Shown in pieces: positions 9,050-17,443 of a stretch of DNA of 46,735 nucleotides. The notes below the pieces were generated by a model. It saw nothing but the letters and a program-made list of their open reading frames with translations. It made no database searches and was not told the origin of the DNA. Source of the DNA: Cocleimonas sp. (GTDB taxonomy: Bacteria; Pseudomonadota; Gammaproteobacteria; Thiotrichales; Thiotrichaceae); assembly GCA_021647365.1 (NCBI GenBank), contig JAKIUW010000027.1, positions 1-46,735 on the forward strand, written 5' to 3'. Positions within the stretch are counted from its first letter, which is position 1, and every line of letters starts with the position of its first letter. The translations under genes and the position numbers were made by a program.

Positions 9050-9055
9050 TTTCAA

Positions 9056-9637
9056 GTGACTAAAATACAAGACTTACAAGAACCCAAACTACTCCCGGGC
9101 GATCTTGCCATTTGGTTTTTTATATTTATGGAATTGCTGGTTTTTGCGATTGCTTTTATCGCTTATGCTATATCGCGCGCGCAAAATTTAGAACTCTTTA
9201 ACGAGTTCCAATTGTCACTGAATAAAGAATTTGGTGCAATCAATACCATTCTTCTTATTACATCAAGTTATTTTGTGATTCGAGCTGTTCATGCAATCAA
9301 GCTCGATAATGTGAAAAGCTGCATCAATAATTTAAACATTGCATTAGGCTTTGGTGCAGGCTTTCTACTTTTAAAATCGCTTGAATATTACGATAAGTTT
9401 TCAGCAGGCATTTCGCTAAGCACTAACACTTTTTACATGTTTTATTTATCACTCACACTCTTCCACTTCTTGCATGTTATTTTAGGCATGATTATTTTAT
9501 TCGCAGTCATACTCAAAGCAAAACATGGAGCATACAGTGCAAGCAATCATTACGGTGTGGAATCTGGTGCATCCTATTGGCATATGGTTGATTTAGTTTG
9601 GATTATACTTTTCCCGCTTGTATACATTATTCGGTAA
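9056..9637 (+). CDS. norE: NorE-like cytochrome oxidase subunit III family protein
   Basis: Integral membrane protein of 193 residues with five hydrophobic helices, from the heme-copper oxidase subunit III family. It has the NorE opening LPGDLAIWFFIFMELLVF and the late HFLHVILGM and YWHMVDLVWI segments. NorE proteins assist nitric oxide reductase but are not catalytic. The GTG start has no visible Shine-Dalgarno sequence, and no other in-frame start lies before the first membrane segment, which fits leaderless translation. It is first in a co-directional cluster and followed 10 nt later by norF. Confidence 0.85.
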   Translation: MTKIQDLQEPKLLPGDLAIWFFIFMELLVFAIAFIAYAISRAQNLELFNEFQLSLNKEFGAINTILLITSSYFVIRAVHAIKLDNVKSCINNLNIALGFGAGFLLLKSLEYYDKFSAGISLSTNTFYMFYLSLTLFHFLHVILGMIILFAVILKAKHGAYSASNHYGVESGASYWHMVDLVWIILFPLVYIIR

Positions 9638-9647
9638 CCCATTACTA

Positions 9648-9911
9648 ATGAATAAAATCTACAATATTCACTCCCTTTGGCTTTTCATGATCACGCTAAC
9701 ACTTTCTACCTATGCGTTAGGAAAACTCGGCTTTAGCGGTATTACTGTTGTGTTTATTCTATTACTCACCGTAATTATCAAAGGTACATTAATCATTCGT
9801 GATTACATGGAATTACGCGACGTTTCACTGATTTGGCGCGTAATAATGTATGGCTGGTTATGGAGTATTACCCTTGCTATCGCACTCATTTATATTTTTA
9901 GTCTCAACTAA
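9648..9911 (+). CDS. norF: NorF-like small membrane protein (oxidase subunit IV type)
   Basis: Protein of 87 residues with three hydrophobic helices, matching the small NorF/COX4-type family. The conserved KGTLIIRDYMELRD segment in the second half resembles the family K-x-x-I-x-x-D/H-F/Y-M-E-L signature. The ATG at 9648 is preferred over a TTG at 9618 that would overlap norE. Its partner NorE is immediately upstream and norQ starts 14 nt downstream. It probably assists assembly or stability of nitric oxide reductase. Confidence 0.82.
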   Translation: MNKIYNIHSLWLFMITLTLSTYALGKLGFSGITVVFILLLTVIIKGTLIIRDYMELRDVSLIWRVIMYGWLWSITLAIALIYIFSLN

Positions 9912-9925
9912 GCAGAGGTTTTAAC

Positions 9926-10708
9926 ATGAGCAATATCCCCTTTTATCAAGCCCAAAATAATGAAGTTGAGCTTTTTAAACACTCTTTCAACAATCAACTT
10001 CCGTTATTAATCAAAGGTCCAACAGGCTGTGGTAAAACACGCTTTATTCACCACATGGCGGCAAAGCTAGGCCGCCCTTTGTACACCGTTGCTTGTCATG
10101 ATGACTTGACCGCCGCAGATTTAGTCGGCAGACATTTAATTGGCGATGGTGAAACCTACTGGCAAGATGGCCCACTGAGTAAAGCCGTGCGCGAAGGCGC
10201 TATTTGTTATTTAGATGAGGTTGTCGAAGCGCGTAAAGACACCACGGTTGTACTCCATCCTCTTTCTGATGATCGTCGTATTTTACCTATCGAGCGCACG
10301 GGCGAATTACTAAAAGCGCCCCCTGAATTTATGTTGGTGGTTTCATACAATCCAGGTTATCAAAACTTGCTTAAAGGCATGAAGCCCTCAACACGCCAGC
10401 GTTTTATTTCAATGCGGTTTGACTACCCTGATGTGGTAACTGAAACTACCATCGTTAAAAAAGAAACCTATATTGATGATGCAACTGCCACGCAGTTGAT
10501 TGAACTTGCTCATGCACTGCGTGCCTTAAAAGACCATGATTTAGAAGAATCTGCCTCCACCCGTTTGCTGGTTTATGCGGCAACTTTGATTAAATCAGGT
10601 TTTGCGCCGATTGATGCCTGTCGAGCCGCAATTATCGAACCATTAACCGATGATGAAGAAACTGTGGAAGCATTAATGGAAGTCGTTCGAGCAAAAATAG
10701 TAACTTGA
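9926..10708 (+). CDS. norQ: NorQ/CbbQ-family AAA+ ATPase
   Basis: MoxR-type AAA+ ATPase of 260 residues that, with NorD, activates nitric oxide reductase, probably by metal insertion. Walker A GPTGCGKT is at residues 31-38 and Walker B AICYLDE at 92-98. A sensor-1 type asparagine appears in VVSYNPGY, and arginine-finger candidates in STRQRFISM. The length and the NorD-type VWA partner downstream fit NorQ. CbbQ, the Rubisco activase, is close in sequence, but the norEF neighbours favour NorQ. SD AGAGG lies just before the start. Confidence 0.9.
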   Translation: MSNIPFYQAQNNEVELFKHSFNNQLPLLIKGPTGCGKTRFIHHMAAKLGRPLYTVACHDDLTAADLVGRHLIGDGETYWQDGPLSKAVREGAICYLDEVVEARKDTTVVLHPLSDDRRILPIERTGELLKAPPEFMLVVSYNPGYQNLLKGMKPSTRQRFISMRFDYPDVVTETTIVKKETYIDDATATQLIELAHALRALKDHDLEESASTRLLVYAATLIKSGFAPIDACRAAIIEPLTDDEETVEALMEVVRAKIVT

Positions 10709-10723
10709 AAGATAACTTAAAGA

Positions 10724-11125
10724 ATGAATGATCAAAACTACAAAGAAAAATATACCCATGATTACACAGGCGCTGTTGCAATGGCTTTCTTCATGGCTAA
10801 TTTACTGTTTATTGGAATATTCTATTTAATCCTTTGGGCATTCTATTTTTTCGCCTACAAAAATGCGTCTCAAGTCAGTAAAAACCATATCCAACAAGCG
10901 CTATGGGCAAGCACCCTCACCACGACAATTGCCGTTGTGCTTGCTGGCATCGCATTGATGACAACAGGTTTCGCGTCAGTCCAGGCGCTGATTATGGCGG
11001 AGGTTTACTTGATGGTCGTTGTGCCCCTATTTATGCTACTCGGTATTTTAGGGTTCACAAAAGCGATTAATGAAAAGAATTTTAAATTTCCCATTATTGG
11101 CAATCTACTCGGTATTGAGAAGTAA
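10724..11125 (+). CDS. Four-helix membrane protein, DUF4870-like
   Basis: Protein of 133 residues with hydrophobic segments near 18-46, 60-83 and 87-111. The C-terminal AINEKNFKFPIIGNLLG resembles the end of DUF4870 proteins, where a short polar loop leads to YPF-type residues; the match is by eye only. It sits between norQ and the second norE, all on one strand with short gaps, so it is probably part of the same transcript. A role in NO reductase assembly is inferred from position alone. Confidence 0.7.
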   Translation: MNDQNYKEKYTHDYTGAVAMAFFMANLLFIGIFYLILWAFYFFAYKNASQVSKNHIQQALWASTLTTTIAVVLAGIALMTTGFASVQALIMAEVYLMVVVPLFMLLGILGFTKAINEKNFKFPIIGNLLGIEK

Positions 11126-11129
11126 ACTC

Positions 11130-11741
11130 ATGGACGCTAGCATCTCACCAGAATCAGACTTTCATGAATTAAGTTTTGTTAATAAAACAAACAAGGTTCC
11201 TGGCAGTTTGGCAATTTGGTTTGCGATTTTAGCTGAGATGAGCGAGTTTATGATTATGTTTGTCGTTTACTTTTTGGCAAAAGTACACAACCCCGAACTC
11301 TTTTATGAAGGACCTACTAAGCTAAATACACTGGCTGGCACAACCAATACATTGATTATGCTCACCAGCAGTTTTTTTGTGGTGCGCGCTGTCATTGCGA
11401 TACGCGACAACAAACCCAAACAAAGTGCAAACTGGCTTTGGGGCGCAGTCGCTTGTGGTGTTATTTATCTCATCATCAAAGTATTTGAATATCAATGGAA
11501 TACCGCACAAGGTTTGGCCACTGAAACCAATATTTTTTACGGTGTTTATTACTATGTGACCTTCAATCACTTTTTGCATGTGGGTTGGGGTAGCGCAGGA
11601 TTAATCTGGGTAATTTACAGAATCAACACACATATTTACACCGCCGACGAGCACGAAGGTTTAATCAATATGGCGGTTTATTGGCATATGATTGATCTAG
11701 CTTGGATTACAATTTTTCTACTTCTGTATGTGATTAGATGA
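11130..11741 (+). CDS. norE: Second NorE-like oxidase subunit III family protein
   Basis: Protein of 203 residues from the ATG at 11130; an upstream in-frame start at 11070 would overlap the preceding gene by 56 nt and add a non-family extension. It shares with the first NorE the pattern PGSLAIWFAILAEMSEF, TNTLIMLTSSFFVVRAV, HFLHVGWG and YWHMIDLAWI. The copies are divergent rather than a recent duplication. It is followed 19 nt later by a second norF, repeating the norEF pair within one cluster. Confidence 0.85.
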   Translation: MDASISPESDFHELSFVNKTNKVPGSLAIWFAILAEMSEFMIMFVVYFLAKVHNPELFYEGPTKLNTLAGTTNTLIMLTSSFFVVRAVIAIRDNKPKQSANWLWGAVACGVIYLIIKVFEYQWNTAQGLATETNIFYGVYYYVTFNHFLHVGWGSAGLIWVIYRINTHIYTADEHEGLINMAVYWHMIDLAWITIFLLLYVIR

Positions 11742-11760
11742 TATTGGAGATTAGGTCGAT

Positions 11761-12054
11761 ATGAAAGTTATGACACATACAAAAATAATAGATTACCTCT
11801 GGCTAATCCTTATTACACTGACTTTATTCAGTGCTTATATGGCAGAACGTGCAGAGCCAGGTTTTGTGAGCATTGCTATTATGGCTGCGGTATTAGCTAT
11901 TAAAGGGCGCATCATTGTTGATCATTTTATGGAATTAAAAGATGCGCATCCTTTGCTAAGAACACTGATGCGAACTTATTTTTATGTGATCCCAGCAATG
12001 ATGATACTTGTTTATTTATTTCCTGAGCAGATAGCAAAATGGACAGCGCTTTAA
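11761..12054 (+). CDS. norF: Second NorF-like small membrane protein
   Basis: Protein of 97 residues with three hydrophobic helices and the conserved AIKGRIIVDHFMELKDA motif, clearly closer to typical NorF than the first copy (KGTLIIRDYMELRD). It follows the second norE by 19 nt. The spacing suggests one transcript up to this point. A decayed palindrome arm then separates it from the zinc-ribbon gene. Confidence 0.85.
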   Translation: MKVMTHTKIIDYLWLILITLTLFSAYMAERAEPGFVSIAIMAAVLAIKGRIIVDHFMELKDAHPLLRTLMRTYFYVIPAMMILVYLFPEQIAKWTAL

Positions 12055-12091
12055 TGGAGATGCCCCTATGATAAAATACGATCTAATCATA

Positions 12092-12121
12092 AACATCATT
12101 GAAAAGTGGGGGGGTGTGCTT
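12092..12121. repeat. Right arm of the palindrome family, overlapping a gene start
   Basis: AACATCATTGAAAAGTG continues into a seven-G run and TGTGCTTTG. The final TTG is the likely start codon of the zinc-ribbon gene, and the G-run lies 6 nt before it. The left arm is not recognisable. Confidence 0.75.
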
Positions 12122-12327
12122 TGAGAGAAATAATCTGTAATCACTGCAATAATACCATCAGCCTTGATGATAAAACCTGCCCAAGCTGTGGTATGCCGTT
12201 GTCTACCAAACAACAAGCCTCACCACAGAGAAAATTCATCTTTTGGTTTATCTTTGTTGTTGTCTTTTCATTTGCCATGATGATCATATTGCCCTGGTTT
12301 GGCTCAACCCCCGTATTAGGTCAATAA
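12121..12327 (+). CDS. Small zinc-ribbon membrane protein
   Basis: Protein of 68 residues using a TTG start at 12121. An ATG at 12106 is in frame but would encode the repeat arm (GGCA). Cysteines at 6, 9, 20 and 23 form a CxxC-x10-CxxC zinc ribbon, and residues 38-60 form one transmembrane helix. It ends 3 nt before the norD start, so it is probably co-translated with norD. Function is unknown; zinc-ribbon-plus-helix proteins of this size are common and not diagnostic. The ribosome-binding sequence appears to come from the repeat arm. Confidence 0.72.
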   Translation: MREIICNHCNNTISLDDKTCPSCGMPLSTKQQASPQRKFIFWFIFVVVFSFAMMIILPWFGSTPVLGQ

Positions 12328-12330
12328 GCG

Positions 12331-14184
12331 ATGCTAGAAGAATTAGTTGGCTCAACATGGCACCGCTTTATTACCAAGCGCGCAGATACCAGCTATCCCG
12401 ATGCCATTGTCACCCTTGATGAAGTACGCCATACCGCAGGTATATTCTTTCGCGCCTTAGGGGGTGAAGGTGGTTTGCGTGTTGAAAATGCAACCGAGTC
12501 AGCGCTTCATACAAGGCGTACTATTTTACAACGTATCGCAGGCATGGGTGACAAAACGCAATACGCTTGGCGTGATGACGAAACACTAAGGCTACCTGAT
12601 AGCATAGCCCTATTTCCAACACGCCAGTTAAACCTTGACCTGTATTTATGGTTAACCGCCCTATCGGTTATTGATAATGCAGAAATGCCCGCCGAAAAGC
12701 GCATTAATTGGATTACGCAAAATCAATATCGCACACACAAAACATTAGAAATTTGGCCAGGTTTAAAAACGCGTTACCAAAACTTACTTAAAGCACATCT
12801 ACAGCAACGCCCTAATCCAAAAAGTTTGCCTGCTGATGAGGCTAATCAAGAACAAATCATCCGTGATGCACTTGCAAACTCATCCCAAATACAGTCACTT
12901 GAATACGCCAAACGACCTCCTCAACCAGTCATATTATGGTTACACCCTGCTCCACCCGTAGAAGAGTTTAGAAACGAAAAGCCAGTGCAAGACCCTGACA
13001 TTGAAGAAGCACCACAATCTAAAAAAGATCAGAAAAAACAACAAAAGCGCAAGAAAGGTAATCGTGAAGATATGCCAACAGGCAATGAGGGCTTAATGAG
13101 TTTTCGTCTAGAAAGCCTTTGGAGCTGGGCTGAATACAGCAAAGTAGACCGTACCAGCGTTGAAGATGACGACGATGACGCGATGGCAACCGCCGAAGAC
13201 ATGGACAATATCACTGTTGCTCAAGATAGCCAAACAAGCTCCAGCAAAATCAAGCTTGATCTTGATCTCCCATCAAACCAATACGACGATATAGTTTTGG
13301 CCGAAGGTATTCCAATAGATGAGTGGGATTTTAAACAGCAAAAATCACAAAAAGCACACTGTCGTTTACAGGAAATGGAATCTCGTCACGCTGAACCGAT
13401 GGAACTCCCCAAAAGGCTACAACAACAAGCACATAAAATTCGTCGCCAGTTTGAAGTGTTACGCCCAGAACGCCATTGGGTAAACCGCCAAAATGACGGC
13501 ACAGAAATAGACTTAGAAAATTACGTCAACTTCCTATCTGATCTTAAACAAGGTCATGTCAACAGCGATACGCCCATCTACCGTGAGCTTCGTAACAAAA
13601 CCCGCGATCTATCCTGTTTATTGCTCGCAGACCTTTCACTCTCCACCGATGCACACATAAATAACGATGCCCGTGTGGTAGATGTCATTCGTGATTCCTT
13701 ATACCTTTTTTCAGAAGCGCTGAATGCCACTGGGGATCGTTTTGCCCTGCACGGCTTTTCATCACGTAACCGCAGCCACATCCGCTTTTACAACATAAAA
13801 GGCTTCAACGAAAATTACGACGACAAAACACGCGGACACATCGACGCCATTCGCCCCGGGTATTACACCCGCATGGGAGCCGCCATTCGTCACGCCACCG
13901 AGTTACTCAACAAAGAAAAAACCAGCCAAAAATTGCTGCTCATCCTCACCGACGGAAAACCCAATGACTTGGACAAATACGAAGGACGCTACGGCATAGA
14001 AGACACCCGCATGGCAGTCATCGAAGCCGAAAAGTTAGGCCTACGCCCCTTCTGTGTAACCATCGACGAACAAGCAGAAGATTATCTCCCCTATTTATTT
14101 GGTAGTCGCTCGTTTGTTTTAATTAAGAATGCGGCAGAGCTACCAAAGAAATTACCACTGCTGTATTTAAGATTAACTCATTAG
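12331..14184 (+). CDS. norD: NorD, VWA-domain activator of nitric oxide reductase
   Basis: Protein of 617 residues, as expected for NorD and shorter than CbbO. The N-terminal half is helical, followed by a charged linker (KKDQKKQQKRKK near residue 230 and an EDDDDDA acidic run near 278). The C-terminal von Willebrand factor A domain has its MIDAS motif D434-L-S-L-S and the later LTDGKPND with D541. NorD works with the NorQ ATPase to mature the NorCB reductase. No norC or norB is present in this window, so the structural genes must lie elsewhere or be absent. Confidence 0.9.
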   Translation: MLEELVGSTWHRFITKRADTSYPDAIVTLDEVRHTAGIFFRALGGEGGLRVENATESALHTRRTILQRIAGMGDKTQYAWRDDETLRLPDSIALFPTRQLNLDLYLWLTALSVIDNAEMPAEKRINWITQNQYRTHKTLEIWPGLKTRYQNLLKAHLQQRPNPKSLPADEANQEQIIRDALANSSQIQSLEYAKRPPQPVILWLHPAPPVEEFRNEKPVQDPDIEEAPQSKKDQKKQQKRKKGNREDMPTGNEGLMSFRLESLWSWAEYSKVDRTSVEDDDDDAMATAEDMDNITVAQDSQTSSSKIKLDLDLPSNQYDDIVLAEGIPIDEWDFKQQKSQKAHCRLQEMESRHAEPMELPKRLQQQAHKIRRQFEVLRPERHWVNRQNDGTEIDLENYVNFLSDLKQGHVNSDTPIYRELRNKTRDLSCLLLADLSLSTDAHINNDARVVDVIRDSLYLFSEALNATGDRFALHGFSSRNRSHIRFYNIKGFNENYDDKTRGHIDAIRPGYYTRMGAAIRHATELLNKEKTSQKLLLILTDGKPNDLDKYEGRYGIEDTRMAVIEAEKLGLRPFCVTIDEQAEDYLPYLFGSRSFVLIKNAAELPKKLPLLYLRLTH

Positions 14185-14187
14185 GAT

Positions 14188-14291
14188 GCACACCCCCCCC
14201 ACTTTTAAATGATAGTTCATTAGTTTTCTTATAGAGCCTCTGATCAACTCCATAAAACTACTAGAATTATGTAAAAGTGGGGGGGTGTCTT
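14188..14291. repeat. Two-armed palindrome with long loop, between convergent genes
   Basis: The left arm (14188-14213) has eight C and the right arm (14268-14290) seven G, with about 54 nt between. It fills the gap between the norD and rimI stop codons; the right arm ends 1 nt from the rimI stop. This is the only two-armed copy whose runs differ in length. Confidence 0.82.
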
Positions 14292-14759
14292 TTAAAATAG
14301 TGTTTTAGCCATCACAATCGCATCTTCTCTGCCTTTATCGGCAGGATAATAGTCTTTGCGTAAACCTATTTCGTTATAACCTTCGGATTGATAAAGTCGT
14401 ATACCTACATGATTGGATGGGCGCACTTCTAAAATACAGGTGTCGGCTCGGTGTTGTTTTGCGATCCATTCGGCTTCTGCTAATAGTTTACGCCCCCAGC
14501 CTTTGCCTTGTTCTTCTGGATAAACACATATGTTTAAGATATGTGCCTCCCCTGCTCCCGCTGAGATTACTACGTGCCCTGCAAATTCATTGTCAAATTC
14601 AAACACCCAGCAGGAATACATGCGACGATTACGAAGGCAATCTTCAAAATTTCCGAGTGTCCAAGGATAAGGATAGGAAGCAAGTTCGCCTTGCATGACT
14701 TTTGTAAGGTCTGCGTGAACCATTTTACGCAGGTATTTAAGCACGCGTTTTTCGATCAT
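14292..14759 (-). CDS. rimI: Ribosomal protein S18-alanine N-acetyltransferase (RimI-like)
   Basis: GNAT acetyltransferase of 155 residues, expected to acetylate the N-terminal alanine of ribosomal protein S18. The acetyl-CoA loop is seen in VYPEEQGKGWGRKLL (about residues 78-92), preceded by the ILNICV strand, and the C-terminal RLYQSEGYNEIGLRKDYY is typical of RimI. The start at 14759 overlaps the upstream stop as ATGA. An internal ATG (MVHADL) at 14723 would also give a RimI-length protein. The neighbour upstream is the psi/UDG-like gene, as in pseudomonads. Confidence 0.9.
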   Translation of the reverse strand: MIEKRVLKYLRKMVHADLTKVMQGELASYPYPWTLGNFEDCLRNRRMYSCWVFEFDNEFAGHVVISAGAGEAHILNICVYPEEQGKGWGRKLLAEAEWIAKQHRADTCILEVRPSNHVGIRLYQSEGYNEIGLRKDYYPADKGREDAIVMAKTLF

Positions 14760-15550
14760 TCAGGCGTAGAACCTGATGCTTCTAATAGTCGCATTGCCCG
14801 TTTTAAATCTTCCCATGCTTTGCGCTTATCTATGGGCTTGCTCAAAAGATAGCTTGGATAATAGGTGACAACTATATCTGTATTCGTTTCAGGATGCTTT
14901 AATGCTTTGACTCGTAGGCGCGCTAGAGGCTCTTTGCTTTGCAATAAATTCTGCGCTGAAAGCTGCCCGACCACTAAAATAATATTTGGTTTAACTTCTA
15001 ATATTTTCTTTGTAAGCAACTGATTTAATTCACCCACTGAGTCAGGCTCTACTGCTTGCATGGATGATTTTATAATATTAACTAGATAAGCGCTTTGACG
15101 CGGATTTTCTAGCCCCACCGCGCGCAACATATTGCTTAACAAGACACCTGACTCACCCGCATAGGGTTGATCTTGACGGTCATCATTTAGCTCTGGAGAT
15201 TCTCCAATCACCATCCAATCAGCCTGTAAACTTCCGCAGCCATAAACGATATGGCTTGTGGTACGTGCTATCTCATTAACTTGTGGTGTGGTGTCTTGTA
15301 CTGGTGAAACAATAGGAGATTGTATAGGTTGATGCTCTTTTGAAACAGGGTGTGGAGTAACAGGCTTTGGTTGCTCATTAAGCCCTTGTAAAATACTTTC
15401 GACGGAATCTGCTCCCGAATATTTTTCCTCGCGTGATTGTTCATCACCTGTAACACTTTTTGTAACATCGGCATCAACCACAATGTCACGAGATACCCAA
15501 ACAGGTATCCCAATGGCATCAAGGTATTTAAGTTGAGCAGGACTTGTCAT
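14756..15550 (-). CDS. UDG-fold protein with HolD-type N-terminus (possible DNA polymerase III psi)
   Basis: Protein of 264 residues. The N-terminus TSPAQLKYLDAIGIPVWVSR resembles the start of E. coli HolD (psi), with the pattern L-x2-L/I-G-I-x2-W-x2-R. A low-complexity linker follows (residues 35-95). Then comes a family-4 uracil-DNA glycosylase-like domain with GESPELNDDRQDQPYAGESG and a late YYPSYLL. The active UDG motif HP-x-x-LL has Tyr in place of His here, and I find only one cysteine near the domain start, so an iron-sulfur cluster and glycosylase activity are doubtful. A psi protein of this kind next to rimI has been described in Pseudomonas (from memory). Confidence 0.72.
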   Translation of the reverse strand: MTSPAQLKYLDAIGIPVWVSRDIVVDADVTKSVTGDEQSREEKYSGADSVESILQGLNEQPKPVTPHPVSKEHQPIQSPIVSPVQDTTPQVNEIARTTSHIVYGCGSLQADWMVIGESPELNDDRQDQPYAGESGVLLSNMLRAVGLENPRQSAYLVNIIKSSMQAVEPDSVGELNQLLTKKILEVKPNIILVVGQLSAQNLLQSKEPLARLRVKALKHPETNTDIVVTYYPSYLLSKPIDKRKAWEDLKRAMRLLEASGSTPE

Positions 15551-15644
15551 ATAAATTACTGTCTATCTACAAATTAAATTAAAAATATAGGTGCTTGGCA
15601 GGCTTGGGGAGTTATCAACTAAATCCCTTGTCTCAACCGCTACT

Positions 15645-15730
15645 GGGTCTTGCTTCGCAATACCCTGCATATTTTTTAGCGCCTAGGGCGCTTTAAAAAG
15701 CAACACCCCCCCCCCACTTTTACATGATGT
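15645..15730. repeat. leuA 3' region: two hairpins and a one-armed palindrome copy
   Basis: Hairpin GGGTCTTGC/GCAATACCC at 15645-15665 and hairpin AGCGCC-TAG-GGCGCT near 15678-15692 are followed by the left palindrome arm at 15699-15730 with ten C, the second-longest run among the copies. The arm stops 3 nt from the leuA stop codon, with its G-rich strand sense to leuA. The remaining 15551-15644 should hold the promoter of the psi/UDG-rimI pair. Confidence 0.7.
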
Positions 15731-15733
15731 AAT

Positions 15734-17290
15734 TTATACACCGTGTTGAGGATGCTCGCGATCAGTTGCCAAAACGAGCTTATTCAATGCATCCAAATAC
15801 GCATTAGCAGAAGCGATAACAATATCAGGGTCTGCACCGCTACCGTAAACTTGTCGCCCTGCTTTTTCTAGCTTAACGCTTACCTCGCCTTGCGCATCGG
15901 TTCCGCTGGTAATCGCATTAACCGAGTACAATTCTAAAGTACCGTGATCGGTGACGATCTTTTTAATGGCAGAGAAAACCGCATCAACCGAACCACCACC
16001 ATCGGCTTCGGCAGAAACTTCTTCACCGTCTACTTTTAAAGTCACTTTTGCATGTGGGGTTTCGCCCGTTTCAGAACACACCCATGAGGAGACTAAATGA
16101 TAACGCGTGTGCTCTAATGCGGCTTGTGACTCTGAGGCGATTGCTACCAAATCTTCATCGAAAATTTCATGCTTACGATCCGCCACGTCTTTAAAACGCG
16201 AGAAAGCCGCATTCAAGGCTTCTTCACCCTCAAGCTTAATGCCGATCTCTTCTAAACGTGCGCGTAACGCACTACGTCCTGAATGCTTGCCTAGGACAAT
16301 TTTATTGTCTGACCAGCCCACATCCTGTGCGCGCATGATTTCGTAAGTCTCGCGTGATTTTAATACGCCGTCTTGGTGAATCCCTGACTCATGTGCAAAG
16401 GCATTCTTGCCTACAATCGCTTTATTGGGCTGAACAGGAAAGCCTGTCACCGATGACACTAAACGCGAGGTTGGCACAATCATCGTGGTATCGATATTGG
16501 TATCACAGGAGAAAACATCTTGGCGAGTACGAATCGCCATTACGATTTCTTCTAACGCCGCATTACCTGCGCGTTCACCCAAACCATTGATGGTACATTC
16601 AACTTGTCTCGCACCGTTTAAAACTGATGCTAAGGAATTGCCTACAGCAAGCCCTAAATCATTGTGACAGTGTACCGAGAATATCGCTTTATCCGAGTTA
16701 GGAACACGTTCAATAAGTTGCTTAACCAATTCACCAAACTGATGCGGAATATTATAGCCAACGGTATCTGGAATATTGATTGTTGTTGCGCCTGCATCAA
16801 TGGTTGCCTCAACCACTTTGCATAAGAAATCAAGTTCAGAGCGCCCAGCATCTTCTGGTGAAAATTCAACATTATCAGTAAATTGACGCGCTTTCTTAAC
16901 GGCTGCTACAGCTTGCGCCAATACATCGTCAGGCTGCATACGCAGTTTTTCTTTCATGTGAATCGGTGAGGTTGCAATAAACGTATGAATGCGTGATGAG
17001 TTGGCGGGCTTTAGTGCTTCTCCTGCTCGTTCTATATCCTTGTCTAGCGCTCGGGCTAGCCCACAGATAGTGCTGTCTTTAATTGCTGTGGCAACGGCTT
17101 TTACCGATTCAAAATCACCCACGCTCGCGATAGGAAAACCTGCTTCGATGATATCGACACGCATTTTTTCAAGGTGTTGTGCAATACGTACTTTTTCATC
17201 CATGGTCATGGATGCACCTGGGCTTTGTTCGCCATCGCGTAAAGTTGTATCAAATATGATCAAACGATCATTAGAATTGTTATTACTCAT
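15734..17290 (-). CDS. leuA: 2-isopropylmalate synthase
   Basis: Condenses acetyl-CoA with 2-oxoisovalerate, the first committed step of leucine synthesis. The 518 residues match the long bacterial type. The catalytic barrel shows TTLRDGEQSPGAS near residues 15-27 and the metal-binding HCHNDLGLAVGNS near 205. The C-terminal domain (from about residue 395) is the leucine-binding regulatory domain. Upstream, a leucine-rich short reading frame suggests attenuation control. pssA lies further upstream on the same strand, as in several gammaproteobacteria. Confidence 0.96.
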   Translation of the reverse strand: MSNNNSNDRLIIFDTTLRDGEQSPGASMTMDEKVRIAQHLEKMRVDIIEAGFPIASVGDFESVKAVATAIKDSTICGLARALDKDIERAGEALKPANSSRIHTFIATSPIHMKEKLRMQPDDVLAQAVAAVKKARQFTDNVEFSPEDAGRSELDFLCKVVEATIDAGATTINIPDTVGYNIPHQFGELVKQLIERVPNSDKAIFSVHCHNDLGLAVGNSLASVLNGARQVECTINGLGERAGNAALEEIVMAIRTRQDVFSCDTNIDTTMIVPTSRLVSSVTGFPVQPNKAIVGKNAFAHESGIHQDGVLKSRETYEIMRAQDVGWSDNKIVLGKHSGRSALRARLEEIGIKLEGEEALNAAFSRFKDVADRKHEIFDEDLVAIASESQAALEHTRYHLVSSWVCSETGETPHAKVTLKVDGEEVSAEADGGGSVDAVFSAIKKIVTDHGTLELYSVNAITSGTDAQGEVSVKLEKAGRQVYGSGADPDIVIASANAYLDALNKLVLATDREHPQHGV

Positions 17291-17443
17291 TAGAAAATTC
17301 TCAGTCTTTAATGACTTTTCTCAATTAGCCCAAAATCGACCCTTAGTATAAGGTTTGATTGCTAGTAGAGGAAGCCTAGATATATTCGGTTTTAAAAATA
17401 GTTTAAATTAGCGTTTAGCCTCGCAAAGGCGAATGTTATCTGC

